A stretch of DNA of 42,372 nt from Candidatus Caenarcanales bacterium (GCA_020050435.1 JAGVKQ010000026.1:1-42372), one strand, 5' to 3'. Shown: positions 7,447-15,776, counted from the stretch's first letter. Numbers and translations are program-made. Notes: generated by a model from the letters alone, not told the origin.

Positions 7447-7466
7447 AGTCAATCCATGAATTGACT
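7447..7466 (+). promoter_or_regulatory. Hairpin in the typA leader
   Basis: AGTCAAT (7447-7453) pairs with ATTGACT (7460-7466) around the loop CCATGA. It lies about 25 bases before the typA ATG and just upstream of its AAAAGGA ribosome site. Because TypA is needed for growth at low temperature in other bacteria, this could be a translational control element; that is inference. Confidence 0.35.
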
Positions 7467-7491
7467 TTAATTAATAACTAAAAAAGGATTT

Positions 7492-9297
7492 ATGAACTCG
7501 AAAATTAGAAACGTAGCTATTATTGCTCACGTTGACCACGGTAAGACTACATTAGTAGACGCTATATTAAAATACACTGGCGTTTTCAGAGTAAACCAAG
7601 AAGTTGAATCTTGCGTAATGGACTCAAATGATCTTGAGCGTGAAAGAGGAATTACCATCCTTGCTAAGAATACTGCTGTTAACTATGGTGAATTTTTAAT
7701 TAACATTGTAGATACTCCAGGTCACGCAGACTTCGGTGGAGAAGTAGAACGTGTTTTAGGAATGGTAGATGGTTGTCTTTTAATTGTAGATGCTTTTGAA
7801 GGTGTAAAACCACAAACAAGATTTGTTTTAAGAAAAGCACTAGAAAAAGGGCTCAGACCAATCCTTGTTTTAAATAAAATTGACAGACAAAACACCACTC
7901 CAAATAAAGTTATTGATCAAGTTTTAGATTTATTTATTGAATTAGGTGCTGATGACAATCAAGCAGAATTTCCTATTATTTATGCCAGTGGAATAAAAGG
8001 AATGGCTAAATTGAAATTAGAAGATGAAGATACAGATATAAAACCTCTACTAGATATAATTGTCCATCACGTTCCACCACCATTAGGTGATGCAGAAAAA
8101 CCATTTCAGTTTCAAGTTACCAGCATTGACTACAATGACTTTCTAGGAAGAATCTTAATCGGAAGAATACATAACGGTACGATCAATGTAGGTGATCAAG
8201 TAGCTTTAATAAAGACTGATGGAAAAATCACTAAAGAGAAAGTCTATAAACTTTTCAGTTTTGAAAACTTGAAAAAGGTAGAAATACAATCAGCAACCGC
8301 TGGAATGATCATTGCAATGAGTGGTTTACCAGAAGCAACTATTGGAGAAACAGTGGCTTGTACTGATAATCCAGAAGCTTTAACACTTATAACTATAGAT
8401 GAACCTACTATGCAAATGATCTTCTCAGTAAACGATAGTCCTTTTGCTGGAAAAGAAGGAAAGTTCGTCACATCCAGACAAATAAGAGAAAGACTTTTTA
8501 AAGAATTAGAATCGAATGTAGCCCTTAGAGTAGAAGATTCTGGTGGAGCAGGAGATAGATTCTTAGTCAGTGGACGTGGAGAATTGCATCTTGGTATTTT
8601 AATTGAAACTATGAGAAGAGAAGGATTTGAATTCCAAGTAAGTAAACCTCAGGTAATTTTTAAAACCATTAAAGATCATACTTATGAACCATTTGAATCT
8701 CTAGTATTAGATGTTCCAGATGAGTCTACAGGTTCATGTATTGAAGCCATGGGTAAAAGAAAAGGTGAATTAAAGAACATGCATTCTGATGGAAAGATGA
8801 CTGTTCTTGAGTTTGAAGTACCTACTCGTGGATTAATTGGTTACAGAGGTGAGTTTATTAGGCAGACAAAAGGTCGCGGCATAATGAACCATAGTTTCTT
8901 TGAATACAGACCTTTTGCAGGTGATATAAATAAAATTAGAAATGGTGTTTTAATTGCATATGAAAGTGGGACATCTACTCCTTATGCTATTTTAAATGCA
9001 CTAGACCGTGGTGAGTTTTTTATTCCACCTGGAACTGAAGTTTATTTAGGAATGATAGTGGGTGAAAACAATAAACCACAGGACTTAGAAGTAAATATAT
9101 GCAAGACTAAAAAACTTACAAATATGCGCTCAGCAGGTTCTGACACTTTAGAAACATTACCACCACCTATAGAAATGCATTTAGAAGAGGCTCTTGAATA
9201 TATAAATAATGATGAGCTTGTAGAAGTTACTCCAAAATCTATACGCCTCAGAAAATTAATCTTAGACCCAAATAAGAGAAAAGCTGCGAGTAAGTAG
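7492..9297 (+). CDS. typA: Ribosome-associated GTPase TypA/BipA
   Basis: The 601-residue protein is a translational GTPase of the EF-G family. The G1 motif AHVDHGKTT is at residues 13-21, followed by the switch [13 protein letters not shown] (G3), NKIDR (G4) and SG(I)KG (G5). EF-Tu-like beta-barrel and EF-G domain III/V equivalents follow, with the TypA-specific C-terminal domain ([37 protein letters not shown]). It binds the ribosome and is involved in assembly of the 50S subunit and in growth under cold or other stress. The length is typical. The start has an AAAAGGA site at good spacing. The TAG stop falls in a GTAG that begins palindromic element e. Confidence 0.97.
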   Translation: MNSKIRNVAIIAHVDHGKTTLVDAILKYTGVFRVNQEVESCVMDSNDLERERGITILAKNTAVNYGEFLINIVDTPGHADFGGEVERVLGMVDGCLLIVDAFEGVKPQTRFVLRKALEKGLRPILVLNKIDRQNTTPNKVIDQVLDLFIELGADDNQAEFPIIYASGIKGMAKLKLEDEDTDIKPLLDIIVHHVPPPLGDAEKPFQFQVTSIDYNDFLGRILIGRIHNGTINVGDQVALIKTDGKITKEKVYKLFSFENLKKVEIQSATAGMIIAMSGLPEATIGETVACTDNPEALTLITIDEPTMQMIFSVNDSPFAGKEGKFVTSRQIRERLFKELESNVALRVEDSGGAGDRFLVSGRGELHLGILIETMRREGFEFQVSKPQVIFKTIKDHTYEPFESLVLDVPDESTGSCIEAMGKRKGELKNMHSDGKMTVLEFEVPTRGLIGYRGEFIRQTKGRGIMNHSFFEYRPFAGDINKIRNGVLIAYESGTSTPYAILNALDRGEFFIPPGTEVYLGMIVGENNKPQDLEVNICKTKKLTNMRSAGSDTLETLPPPIEMHLEEALEYINNDELVEVTPKSIRLRKLILDPNKRKAASK

Positions 9298-9302
9298 GTA
9301 AA

Positions 9303-9322
9303 GAAGTTTCGCGAAGCGTCTC
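9303..9322. repeat. Short palindromic element (copy e, degenerate)
   Basis: AGAAGTTTCGCGAAGCGTCT is a 20-base palindrome with two imperfect positions, followed by CTAAAA. It shares the GCGTCTCTA arm with copies a and c, and starts six bases after the typA stop. Confidence 0.55.
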
Positions 9323-9386
9323 TAAAATATTTTCGCTAACTTAAGCACAAACAATTCAAACAATTATCATAGTGAAAATATTTTAG
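9322..9386. terminator. Long inverted repeat between converging genes
   Basis: CTAAAATATTTTCGCTA (9322-9338) and TAGTGAAAATATTTTAG (9370-9386) are inverted copies with one mismatch, around a 31-base loop. The right arm overlaps the end of the beta-barrel gene. It could act as a bidirectional terminator for typA and that gene, although the stem is AT-rich. Confidence 0.45.
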
Positions 9387-10053
9387 ATATTTCTAGTACA
9401 AAACCATTGTCACCATTGGCTTTATTATTATGGATTTGATAACCAGCCCATAGGGTTGCATTTTTAGGTCCAACTAAATAAAATCCAGGGATCAAGAATC
9501 CATTTGAATGTTTACCAGAGAACCAGTCCATTTGCAAACCAAATCTTTTAGTAATCGGCTGCTCAATTCCACCTATAAAACCAAAAGCATCTCTTCCAGC
9601 AAAAGTAGTAGTTAAAACATTTGCTCCACCAGTGATTCTAGTTTTCAATTTAGGTAGCCTTAAACTTAAATGTGAATAAGTCCAGTTACCGACTCCATTT
9701 CCTCTTAAAGAAGTTTGAATTAAGGTACCATAAGTTAATTTAGTTTCATACTTTTCATATAATTTTTTATTCAATGGAATAAAGCTTTTAAAACCTACAC
9801 CTAAAAGTTCATTGGCAACATTATTTGTACCTACTCCACCAAGAGTTAGATCTATCTCAGTATTTTTTCCTACACCTATGGCAGCATATTCAGTGTTTAC
9901 AAAGAATTTATTTGAGAATTGAGTTTCATGCTGTAAAAAAAGTTTATTTTTTTCAGTCACATCAGCAGAGGGAACATTAAATAAAGTTTGTTGTGCATAA
10001 CATGTACTAACGCTTAAGAAGAGCGTAATGAAAAGTAAAATTATTTTCTTCAT
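9367..10053 (-). CDS. Outer-membrane beta-barrel-like protein, unknown
   Basis: The 228-residue protein has a signal peptide ending near CYAQ (residue 20). The mature part alternates hydrophobic and polar residues, with many aromatic and glycine residues (GVGKNTEIDLTLGGVG, GFKSFIPLNKKL, ATLWAGYQIHNN), as in a small transmembrane beta-barrel of eight to ten strands. It ends in a strand (FVLEISKIFSL), although the last residue is Leu rather than Phe. It most likely lies in the outer membrane; the role is unknown. The start has a GAGGA site. It is divergent from glk, with 88 bp between the start codons. Confidence 0.7.
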   Translation of the reverse strand: MKKIILLFITLFLSVSTCYAQQTLFNVPSADVTEKNKLFLQHETQFSNKFFVNTEYAAIGVGKNTEIDLTLGGVGTNNVANELLGVGFKSFIPLNKKLYEKYETKLTYGTLIQTSLRGNGVGNWTYSHLSLRLPKLKTRITGGANVLTTTFAGRDAFGFIGGIEQPITKRFGLQMDWFSGKHSNGFLIPGFYLVGPKNATLWAGYQIHNNKANGDNGFVLEISKIFSL

Positions 10054-10141
10054 TCTGTCCTCATTCCTCTAACCTCTGTTTTCCCCTCCTATTGTATACT
10101 GATTATTGGTTTTCTACCATTCCATAATTAAGGAGATAACT

Positions 10142-11155
10142 ATGTACCTTGTAGGCGATATAGGCGGCACAAAAACAAATATAGCAATTTTAGATTTCAC
10201 AAATGGAAACTTTAAGACAGTTTTTGAAAAAAGTTTTTTAAGTAAGGATTATGACAGTTTAAGAACAATTGTAAAAAAAGTTTATGAAGAAGATATAAGA
10301 GGAAAATTTACCATAACAAAAGCTTGTTTTGGAGTGGCTGGTCCTGTTAAAAACGGTAAGTGCGATGCGACAAACCTTCCATGGTTAGTGGATGCTAAGA
10401 AAATTGCAGAGGTTTTAACCCTTGAAAATAACGTCGTTTTTTTATTAAATGATTTAGAAGCAGCTGCATATGGAATAGATTGTTTAACAGAAAAAGATAT
10501 TTTTGTACTAAATGAAGGTGAAGAACAAAAGGGTGGAACCAGATGTTTAATTAGTGCTGGAACTGGTCTTGGTGAATCTATCATCGTTCATGATGGAAAA
10601 AACTATAGACCCATACCTAGTGAAGGTGGACATAGCGATTTTGCTCCTAGAAATAAAATTGAAATGGATTTACTGGAAGATTTAATGGCTAAATACGGTC
10701 GTATTAGTTATGAAAGAGTTTTATCAGGTCCTGGCTTAGCAAATGCATATGAGTTTTTCAAAAAGACTTCTTACCAGGATATTTCAGCATGGCTTTCAGA
10801 AAGAATTAAAGAAGAAGACCCTTCAGCAGTAATTTCAGAAGTTGCAATGAGTAGAAAAGATGAAGCTTGTGAAAAAGCGCTTGATTTATTCGTTTCAGTT
10901 TATGGAGCTGAGGCTGGAAACCTAGCACTTAAATCACTCTCTACAGGTGGAGTTTATATAGGTGGTGGCATAGCACCTAAGATTCTGGATAAAATTAAAG
11001 AAGGCTCATTTATGCAATCATTTACTAATAAAGGACGCTTAGCCATTATGATTTCTCACATGCCTGTAAAAGTGATTTTAAATTCTAAACATCCATTATT
11101 AGGCTGTGGAAATTACTTGAATATACATTGTGGAAAAGAAGCTGTAACTGCTTAG
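10142..11155 (+). CDS. glk: Glucokinase
   Basis: The 337-residue protein is an ATP-dependent glucokinase of the Glk (PF02685) type. It shows the phosphate-binding GDIGGTKTN at the start, LLNDLEAAAYG with the catalytic Asp, SAGTGLGE, the sugar-binding PSEGGHSDFAP, and the second nucleotide motif GGVYIGGGIAPK near the C-terminus. It phosphorylates glucose to glucose 6-phosphate in the cytoplasm. The frame extends upstream to an ATG at 10106, but AAGGAG sits eight bases before ATG 10142 and the family begins at MYLVGDIGG, so 10142 is the start. A second protein of the same superfamily follows 110 bp downstream. Confidence 0.93.
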   Translation: MYLVGDIGGTKTNIAILDFTNGNFKTVFEKSFLSKDYDSLRTIVKKVYEEDIRGKFTITKACFGVAGPVKNGKCDATNLPWLVDAKKIAEVLTLENNVVFLLNDLEAAAYGIDCLTEKDIFVLNEGEEQKGGTRCLISAGTGLGESIIVHDGKNYRPIPSEGGHSDFAPRNKIEMDLLEDLMAKYGRISYERVLSGPGLANAYEFFKKTSYQDISAWLSERIKEEDPSAVISEVAMSRKDEACEKALDLFVSVYGAEAGNLALKSLSTGGVYIGGGIAPKILDKIKEGSFMQSFTNKGRLAIMISHMPVKVILNSKHPLLGCGNYLNIHCGKEAVTA

Positions 11156-11265
11156 ATTAATTTTTTCTAATAATACGTTTTATTTGATTAATTTGAGTGT
11201 TTAAACACTAGCAATTTTGTTTTATATTGTTAAACTTATTATGTTTGATTTAAGAATTTAATAAG

Positions 11266-12540
11266 ATGAGACCAACTCAAAACTATTCTGTATTAATGGG
11301 GGGAAGACTTAATCCGGTCTTTGGAATGAGCGCTCCCATTGCTTTTCCAGACAGATTTTCAACTGATAGTGCTTTAGAAATCCTTAGTAAAAGAAGTGCC
11401 ACTATAGGAGTTATAGATGGTGGAAGAACATCTATGAAAGGTGCTGAAATTCCTGTAAAAAATGGAGAAATAGACTTAAGCAAACTCTACTATAAAACTG
11501 GTAAACCCAATAATTCAAAATTTAAGATCACACGATATGCAATTGAAGGCAATAGTTTAAATAACAGAACTTTTTATGAAGGAGCAAAATGGTTAACAGA
11601 ACATGCTTCAAGACCTATTGATGCATTATCTGTTTCAGTACCTGGACCAGTTGATTATAATGGAAAAAAAGGAATATTTACTCAAGCTAGGGAATTAGGG
11701 ACCATTTCATTTGAGCAAGTAGCTAATGAAACTGGCAAAGCCACTACTTATGATAACGATTTAAAATTCTGGGGATACTATGTAGATTTTATTTTAAGAA
11801 TGTATGCTGAAGGAAAACTACCAGACAATAGTCCGATAATAACTGAGACCATAAAAACATTTTTCCCAAGCAAAAACACACAGTTTGGAGCAAGACAAAT
11901 AGTTCTTGCACCAGGTGGTGGATTAAATGGTGCAATTGTCTGCGGAGATTACTTTGTACTGGATCATGAATTTGGTCAATCCGCTCTACCAATGGCAGGA
12001 AAAAGAATTGAAAATTTTGGAAAGTTTTTACGGAAACACTATAAAGAAAGATACAAGCATTCACCTACTGTAACTTGTGAAGATGGACTCTCTTCAAGAG
12101 GACTTGTTGATTGTTTAAAGTTTGTATATTTAGAAGAATTTAAAAAATCTATTCCTAAAAACTGGGAAAGAATTATTAATAAACATGGCTTTAATGCAGC
12201 TACTTTTATTGCAGAAGATTCTAAACAAAAAGATGGAATAGCCAGAAAAGCTTTTTTCCTTTACTTAGAAATTATTGGTGCCGTTTGTGCTAATGCTGTT
12301 ACAACTACAGGATCTACAGGTGGTGTATGGTTAGGTGGTAGCACTAGACATGATTATGATTTCATGATGGAAGCGGACGTCAAACCTCATTTCGAACAAG
12401 GTTATACAGGCTCTCGTTTAATTCCACAATATTATCCAGAAGTAAAGGTAATAATGGATGAAAGAGCCCCGAATATTGGTGGCGCAGCTCTTACTATCGG
12501 TATGTTACATAATCTGCAATACACTCTGAAGAGTAAATAA
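11266..12540 (+). CDS. Glucokinase-like ASKHA-fold protein, divergent
   Basis: The 424-residue protein is related to glucokinases but far from the standard sequence. Phosphate loop 1 reads VIDGGRTSMKG instead of DIGGTKTN. SVPGPVDYNGKKG corresponds to the GVAGPV segment, YDNDLKFWG keeps the catalytic Asp, LAPGGGLNGAIV corresponds to SAGTGLGE, and GGVWLGGSTRHD is the C-terminal nucleotide motif. HEFGQSALP replaces the glucose-binding EGGHSDF, so the substrate may not be glucose. About 90 extra residues compared with Glk are spread over the N-terminus and middle. It lies just behind glk but has a 110-bp gap, so co-transcription is possible, not certain. A sugar kinase of unknown substrate, or a regulatory relative, fits best. 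Confidence 0.75.
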   Translation: MRPTQNYSVLMGGRLNPVFGMSAPIAFPDRFSTDSALEILSKRSATIGVIDGGRTSMKGAEIPVKNGEIDLSKLYYKTGKPNNSKFKITRYAIEGNSLNNRTFYEGAKWLTEHASRPIDALSVSVPGPVDYNGKKGIFTQARELGTISFEQVANETGKATTYDNDLKFWGYYVDFILRMYAEGKLPDNSPIITETIKTFFPSKNTQFGARQIVLAPGGGLNGAIVCGDYFVLDHEFGQSALPMAGKRIENFGKFLRKHYKERYKHSPTVTCEDGLSSRGLVDCLKFVYLEEFKKSIPKNWERIINKHGFNAATFIAEDSKQKDGIARKAFFLYLEIIGAVCANAVTTTGSTGGVWLGGSTRHDYDFMMEADVKPHFEQGYTGSRLIPQYYPEVKVIMDERAPNIGGAALTIGMLHNLQYTLKSK

Positions 12541-12624
12541 GAAATACTCTATACAAGACAAGACTAAATATAATTTTCATTTTGAGTTAAAATATTAATT
12601 CCGAATATTTTAAAGGATAAAACA

Positions 12625-13317
12625 ATGTCAAAAGCAATATTAATCAAAGCAAAAGAAAAAGAAAATAAAACACCTAACGCTCTAAGAAGAGATGGATTTA
12701 TACCAGCGACCGTTTATGGTCATAGCTTGAAATCATTTTCAGTTCAAGTAAATGCTAAAGAATTTTCAAAGATTCCTCATAAAGCATACTCACACATCAA
12801 TGAACTTGAGTTATCAGGAAAAGATAAATTTCCAGTAATTATTAGAAATGTTCATAGAGATCCAGTTAGAGATACTTACTACAATATTGAGTTTTATAAA
12901 ATAAATGAAAAAGAAAAGATTAAAGTTAAAGTGGCTCTTAATTACACTGGTGTTTCAGAAGCCGTTGTAAAGGGTGGTATTTTAATTGTTTCTCAAACAG
13001 AAATAGAAGTTCAATGTTTACCAATGAATATTCCAGATGCAATCGATGTAGATCTTTCAGTAATTACTGAAATTGGACAAGTAATCCATGCAGGAGATCT
13101 TAAGGTAACAGATGGCATCATAGTTTTAGCTAAGAAAGAAGAAATTCTTGTTAAGGTAGAAGTACCTAAGACACATGAAGTTGAAGCACCTAAGGCAGAA
13201 GCAGCAGCAGCTACACCAGCAGCAGGAGCAGCAGCACCAGCAGCAGGAGCAGCAGCACCAGCAGCGGGTGGAAAAGCAGCACCAGCAGCAAAGCCTGATG
13301 CTAAAGCAAAGAAATAG
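12625..13317 (+). CDS. rplY: Ribosomal protein bL25 (Ctc form) with Ala/Pro-rich tail
   Basis: The 230-residue protein is the long, two-domain form of bL25. The N-terminal 5S-rRNA-binding domain begins KAKEKENKTPNALRRDGFIPATVYG, and the C-terminal TL5-type domain follows (IKVKVALNYTGVSEAVVKGGILIV, ... ATPIDVDLS-like AIDVDLSVI). It binds 5S rRNA in the central protuberance of the 50S subunit. Residues about 193-230 are a low-complexity Ala/Pro/Lys tail (repeats of APAAGAA), encoded by a locally GC-richer GCAGCA-type repeat. Such tails are usual in this family. AAAGGA precedes the ATG. A perfect 20-base palindrome follows the stop. Confidence 0.95.
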   Translation: MSKAILIKAKEKENKTPNALRRDGFIPATVYGHSLKSFSVQVNAKEFSKIPHKAYSHINELELSGKDKFPVIIRNVHRDPVRDTYYNIEFYKINEKEKIKVKVALNYTGVSEAVVKGGILIVSQTEIEVQCLPMNIPDAIDVDLSVITEIGQVIHAGDLKVTDGIIVLAKKEEILVKVEVPKTHEVEAPKAEAAAATPAAGAAAPAAGAAAPAAGGKAAPAAKPDAKAKK

Positions 13318-13322
13318 AGAAA

Positions 13323-13342
13323 GTGAGGTTTGCAAACCTCAC
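13323..13342. terminator. Perfect 20-base palindrome after rplY
   Basis: GTGAGGTTTGCAAACCTCAC is a perfect inverted repeat beginning five bases after the rplY stop codon. It has no loop bases and no T-run, so it would form a cruciform or a stem with a tight turn. The ribosome site of the next gene would overlap its left arm if that gene used the TTG at 13330. Confidence 0.5.
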
Positions 13343-13350
13343 CTCCAAAA

Positions 13351-13617
13351 ATGCAATTCCCTTTCCCATGCCCTAAGTGTAATCAAAGTATCTGCAGAAG
13401 AGCTTATACAATCAACCTAGCAATGGGCTATGCAGAAGAACAGTTTTGCTTAAAATGTTTATCAGAATTGCATAGTCAGAGCATTGAAGATATGTTTGAT
13501 TTTATTTATGGCTATGTAGAAAGCAGAGGATGTTTTAAGAAAGAATGGGATAAGATGACACAGAAAAGTGAGTGTCCATTACCTAATAGCTGTGTAATAG
13601 GGAAATGTTTCAAATGA
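13351..13617 (+). CDS. Small cysteine-rich zinc-binding-like protein
   Basis: The 88-residue product from ATG 13351 has three cysteine clusters: CPKCNQSIC near the N-terminus, FCLKC in the middle, and CPLPNSCVIGKC at the C-terminus. This pattern suggests one or two bound zinc ions or an iron-sulfur site. An in-frame TTG at 13330 lies inside the palindrome and follows AGTGAGG, so it is an alternative start that adds seven residues. The stop overlaps the start of the TusA-like gene as ATGA, so the two proteins are translationally coupled and probably work together. I recognise no named family. Confidence 0.65.
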   Translation: MQFPFPCPKCNQSICRRAYTINLAMGYAEEQFCLKCLSELHSQSIEDMFDFIYGYVESRGCFKKEWDKMTQKSECPLPNSCVIGKCFK

Positions 13618-13853
13618 ATAATGATCTAACACCAACAACAAACCTTGATTTAAGGGGAATAGCCTGCCCACTAAACTTTGTAAAAACTAAGATTCAGTTG
13701 GAAAAAATGAACTCAGGAGATATTCTTGAAGTACTACTAGATTCAGGTGAAGCCATTGAAAGCGTTCCACCAAGCATAAAAGAAGAAGGGCATGAAGTCT
13801 TAGAAGAAAAAGAAATAGAGAATTATTTTAAGTTAGTTATTAGGAAAAATTAA
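13614..13853 (+). CDS. TusA/SirA-like sulfur-carrier protein
   Basis: The 79-residue product has the TusA fold signature LDLRGIACPLNFVKTKIQLEKM, in which the cysteine of CP-x-x carries a persulfide in the family. The second Pro of the classic CPxP is replaced by Asn (CPLN), a common variant outside Proteobacteria. It probably passes sulfur for tRNA modification, molybdenum cofactor or iron-sulfur chemistry. The frame also has ATG at 13605, but ATG 13614 overlaps the upstream stop (ATGA) and is preferred. The gene ends in TTAA, shared with the stop of the converging gene. Confidence 0.8.
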   Translation: MNNDLTPTTNLDLRGIACPLNFVKTKIQLEKMNSGDILEVLLDSGEAIESVPPSIKEEGHEVLEEKEIENYFKLVIRKN

Positions 13854-14806
13854 ATGGCTTGACGAGGAATAGAATATCCTTGAGAATTTAAATATTTTGT
13901 TATTAAGCATTGAGCTTTAAATGATTTTTCTACAGTTTCTTCAGCTTTATTTTTGACATCCTCATCCCTATCAAAAACTCCGCAACCTCTTTGAGTAAGT
14001 GCATTTTGAATTGCTTCTAAATCCATAACATTATCTACTAAATCTAAAAATGTTACCAATGATACTTCTACAGCTCCTTCTTCTCTTTTAACAGGTAATA
14101 ATCCAGCACGTCTATGCTCCTCAAATTCTTTCCAATATGACTCAACCATACTTTCTAAAAGTCTTATTGTTTGAAGTCTTACTTCCCAACTATCATTTTT
14201 GTTTTTTCTTGCATTTTGATTATCTTTTAGACCAAATCCTTCTGAAGATAAAATAGCAGTGGCATAAAGTGGATCAGAAATAATACCCATCATTGCAAGT
14301 GGATATAAAAAACTTTGAGTAAGATAAAATTGATTTAAATCTCTTCTTTTATCTCCCAATCGATCTCTAAATTTACAAGCTTGAGGAGATATCTCCATTT
14401 CCGACCCCATCGCTAAAAGTTCATCAGGAGTTAACTTATTATTATCACTTGGCTTTACTATGTTTATAATTTCTGGTTTTAAGTGTGGTCTCATATCAGG
14501 CATAGCTATTTTAGGTATTTCATCTCGTAAACCAAGTCGATTTTTTACACCAATAGCAACTCCTATAGCCTGATTTAATCCATATATAGCATCTACATAG
14601 TCTCTAACCTTTTCTCTTTTATCCTTAGCATTTATAATTCCACCAGTAATGGGGTATCCATGATTACTAAGTCCATAATGTTTGCCCACCATTGATCTAA
14701 GTAGTGCCCTGCCTTCTGAATACTTAATTTTAAGCTCTCTAAAAGCTAAAGGATCTTCAGTTATTCTCAGTAAATATACAGGTTCATCATAAGAGCCAAT
14801 TCGCAT
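13850..14806 (-). CDS. Unknown 318-aa cytoplasmic protein
   Basis: There is no signal peptide or membrane segment. The protein is mostly helical and rich in charged residues, with a His/Gly segment near the start (KHYGLSNHGYPITGG) and several aspartate-rich turns. I recognise no domain. The start is supported by GGAGATATT before ATG. It converges on the TusA-like gene, sharing four bases (TTAA), and is divergent from tRNA-Ile. Confidence 0.7.
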   Translation of the reverse strand: MRIGSYDEPVYLLRITEDPLAFRELKIKYSEGRALLRSMVGKHYGLSNHGYPITGGIINAKDKREKVRDYVDAIYGLNQAIGVAIGVKNRLGLRDEIPKIAMPDMRPHLKPEIINIVKPSDNNKLTPDELLAMGSEMEISPQACKFRDRLGDKRRDLNQFYLTQSFLYPLAMMGIISDPLYATAILSSEGFGLKDNQNARKNKNDSWEVRLQTIRLLESMVESYWKEFEEHRRAGLLPVKREEGAVEVSLVTFLDLVDNVMDLEAIQNALTQRGCGVFDRDEDVKNKAEETVEKSFKAQCLITKYLNSQGYSIPRQAI

Positions 14807-14919
14807 AATATCTCCAACAAAATATGTATTTTATAAATTGATTATTATAAATTAAAGCAGTATTGTTTAACAGAGTCAAGCAAAACAGAATTATGTTTAA
14901 ATTTATACAGTCTTCACGT

Positions 14920-14925
14920 TATAAT
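14920..14925 (+). promoter_or_regulatory. -10 element for tRNA-Ile
   Basis: TATAAT at 14920-14925 is placed to start transcription near 14932, about 54 bases before the tRNA. The -35 is poor (TTTAAA about 18 bases upstream). Confidence 0.4.
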
Positions 14926-14985
14926 ATTTAACCTCAGGTTTAACCTGCCTGTAAATTCGGATTCTGATCATCTGGTTCTCTTTAA

Positions 14986-15059
<74 letters not shown>

Positions 15060-15073
15060 TTTCATTTTTTTAT

Positions 15074-15099
15074 AGCTCCAGACAAGCTGGAGCTTGTTT
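15074..15099 (+). terminator. Rho-independent terminator after tRNA-Ile
   Basis: AGCTCCAG (15074-15081), loop ACAAG, CTGGAGCT (15087-15094), then TGTTT. The stem is 8 bp and perfect. Confidence 0.7.
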
Positions 15100-15317
15100 C
15101 AACTAAAAGTAACGTTTTGTCGGATACACCGAGTAAATCGGACGGATCTTTTTTTTGTAAGTAAGCTTATTTTTAAATAGCTTTTTTAAGATAAATTTCT
15201 TTATGTCGTACTGGTCCAAATAATGTAAGATTTGGCATCTTTTAAATTCATTACATTAGATCTTTTATACATAAAAACAAAAAAGCTTTTACGAGCTACT
15301 CGTTTCACCTAAAATCA
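15100..15317. other. Intergenic stretch with weak hairpins
   Basis: No gene is seen here. A T8 run at about 15151-15158 follows an imperfect hairpin built on CCGA-GTAAA-TCGG. TAATGTA at about 15221 can pair with TACATTA some 27 bases on. ACGAG-CTA-CTCGT near 15292, read on the minus strand, is followed by AAAAGCTTTTTTG and could terminate transcription coming from the pilin gene. Confidence 0.4.
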
Positions 15318-15472
15318 AAAAGGGGTGTGGGGTCGAGGACATGTATGATACAAATAATCATAGGAAAGAGATTGATCAAAAATAAGAGTTCCGCAGACCC
15401 CACGCTGGAAGGGATTGTTAAGGGAAACCAAAGAGGTTTCCCTTAAATTTAATGGCTTTGCAAGCCCCTTTT
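15318..15472. ncRNA. Putative structured RNA, about 155 nt, strand uncertain
   Basis: Three nested or adjacent stems are visible. AAAAGGGG (15318-15325) pairs with CCCCTTTT (15465-15472) and closes the whole unit. GTGGGGTC (15327-15334) pairs with GACCCCAC (15396-15403). AAGGGAAACC (15420-15429) pairs perfectly with GGTTTCCCTT (15435-15444) around AAAGA. A smaller TATGAT/ATCATA hairpin sits in the distal loop. The region is GC-rich against its surroundings and lacks an ORF. On the minus strand it begins five bases after the Flp pilin stop, so it may be the 3' UTR of that gene or a separate RNA. The size and the closed rod-with-bulges layout recall 6S RNA, but I cannot match any known family by eye. 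Confidence 0.5.
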
Positions 15473-15476
15473 CATT

Positions 15477-15644
15477 TTATTCTGGAAAAATATTAATAAC
15501 TCTAGCATATGAGTCTTGAAGTCTTTGACCTAATACTCCTACCACTGCAGCCGTTGCAATAACTATAGTAACTCCCATCATAATTGAATATTCAGCAGGG
15601 GAGGTCCCATCATCATCAAAAAGGAATTTTAATAAATTATACAT
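15477..15644 (-). CDS. Flp-type (type IVb) pilin-like protein, 55 aa
   Basis: The 55-residue product runs from ATG 15644 with AAGGAG six bases upstream. It has the Flp/Fap signature: FLFDDDGTSPAEYSIMMGVTIVIATAAVVGVLGQRL, that is an acidic/Gly segment, a Glu-Tyr pair and then a single hydrophobic helix, ending with a short amphipathic part. In family members prepilin peptidase cuts just before this helix and the subunits polymerise into thin adhesive Tad pili. The N-terminus is very short. No tad assembly gene lies in the window, so the machinery must be elsewhere if this is used as a pilin. The gene is solitary, with a structured region directly after its stop. Confidence 0.8.
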   Translation of the reverse strand: MYNLLKFLFDDDGTSPAEYSIMMGVTIVIATAAVVGVLGQRLQDSYARVINIFPE

Positions 15645-15776
15645 TTCTTCTCCTTGCGCACTCTGCTATTAGTAAATGCCCCCATTCACAAACATAAAAT
15701 CAATAAATCAAAAACATAGATCAATAGATTTAGGAAGAATGTCTGTAGTAGAATGTTTAATTAAGGATTTATATTT

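Noticed and set aside
13126-13420. Cys-rich minus-strand and Gln-rich plus-strand frames over the end of rplY
   Set aside because: Both are other frames of the GCAGCA-type repeat coding the Ala/Pro tail of bL25.
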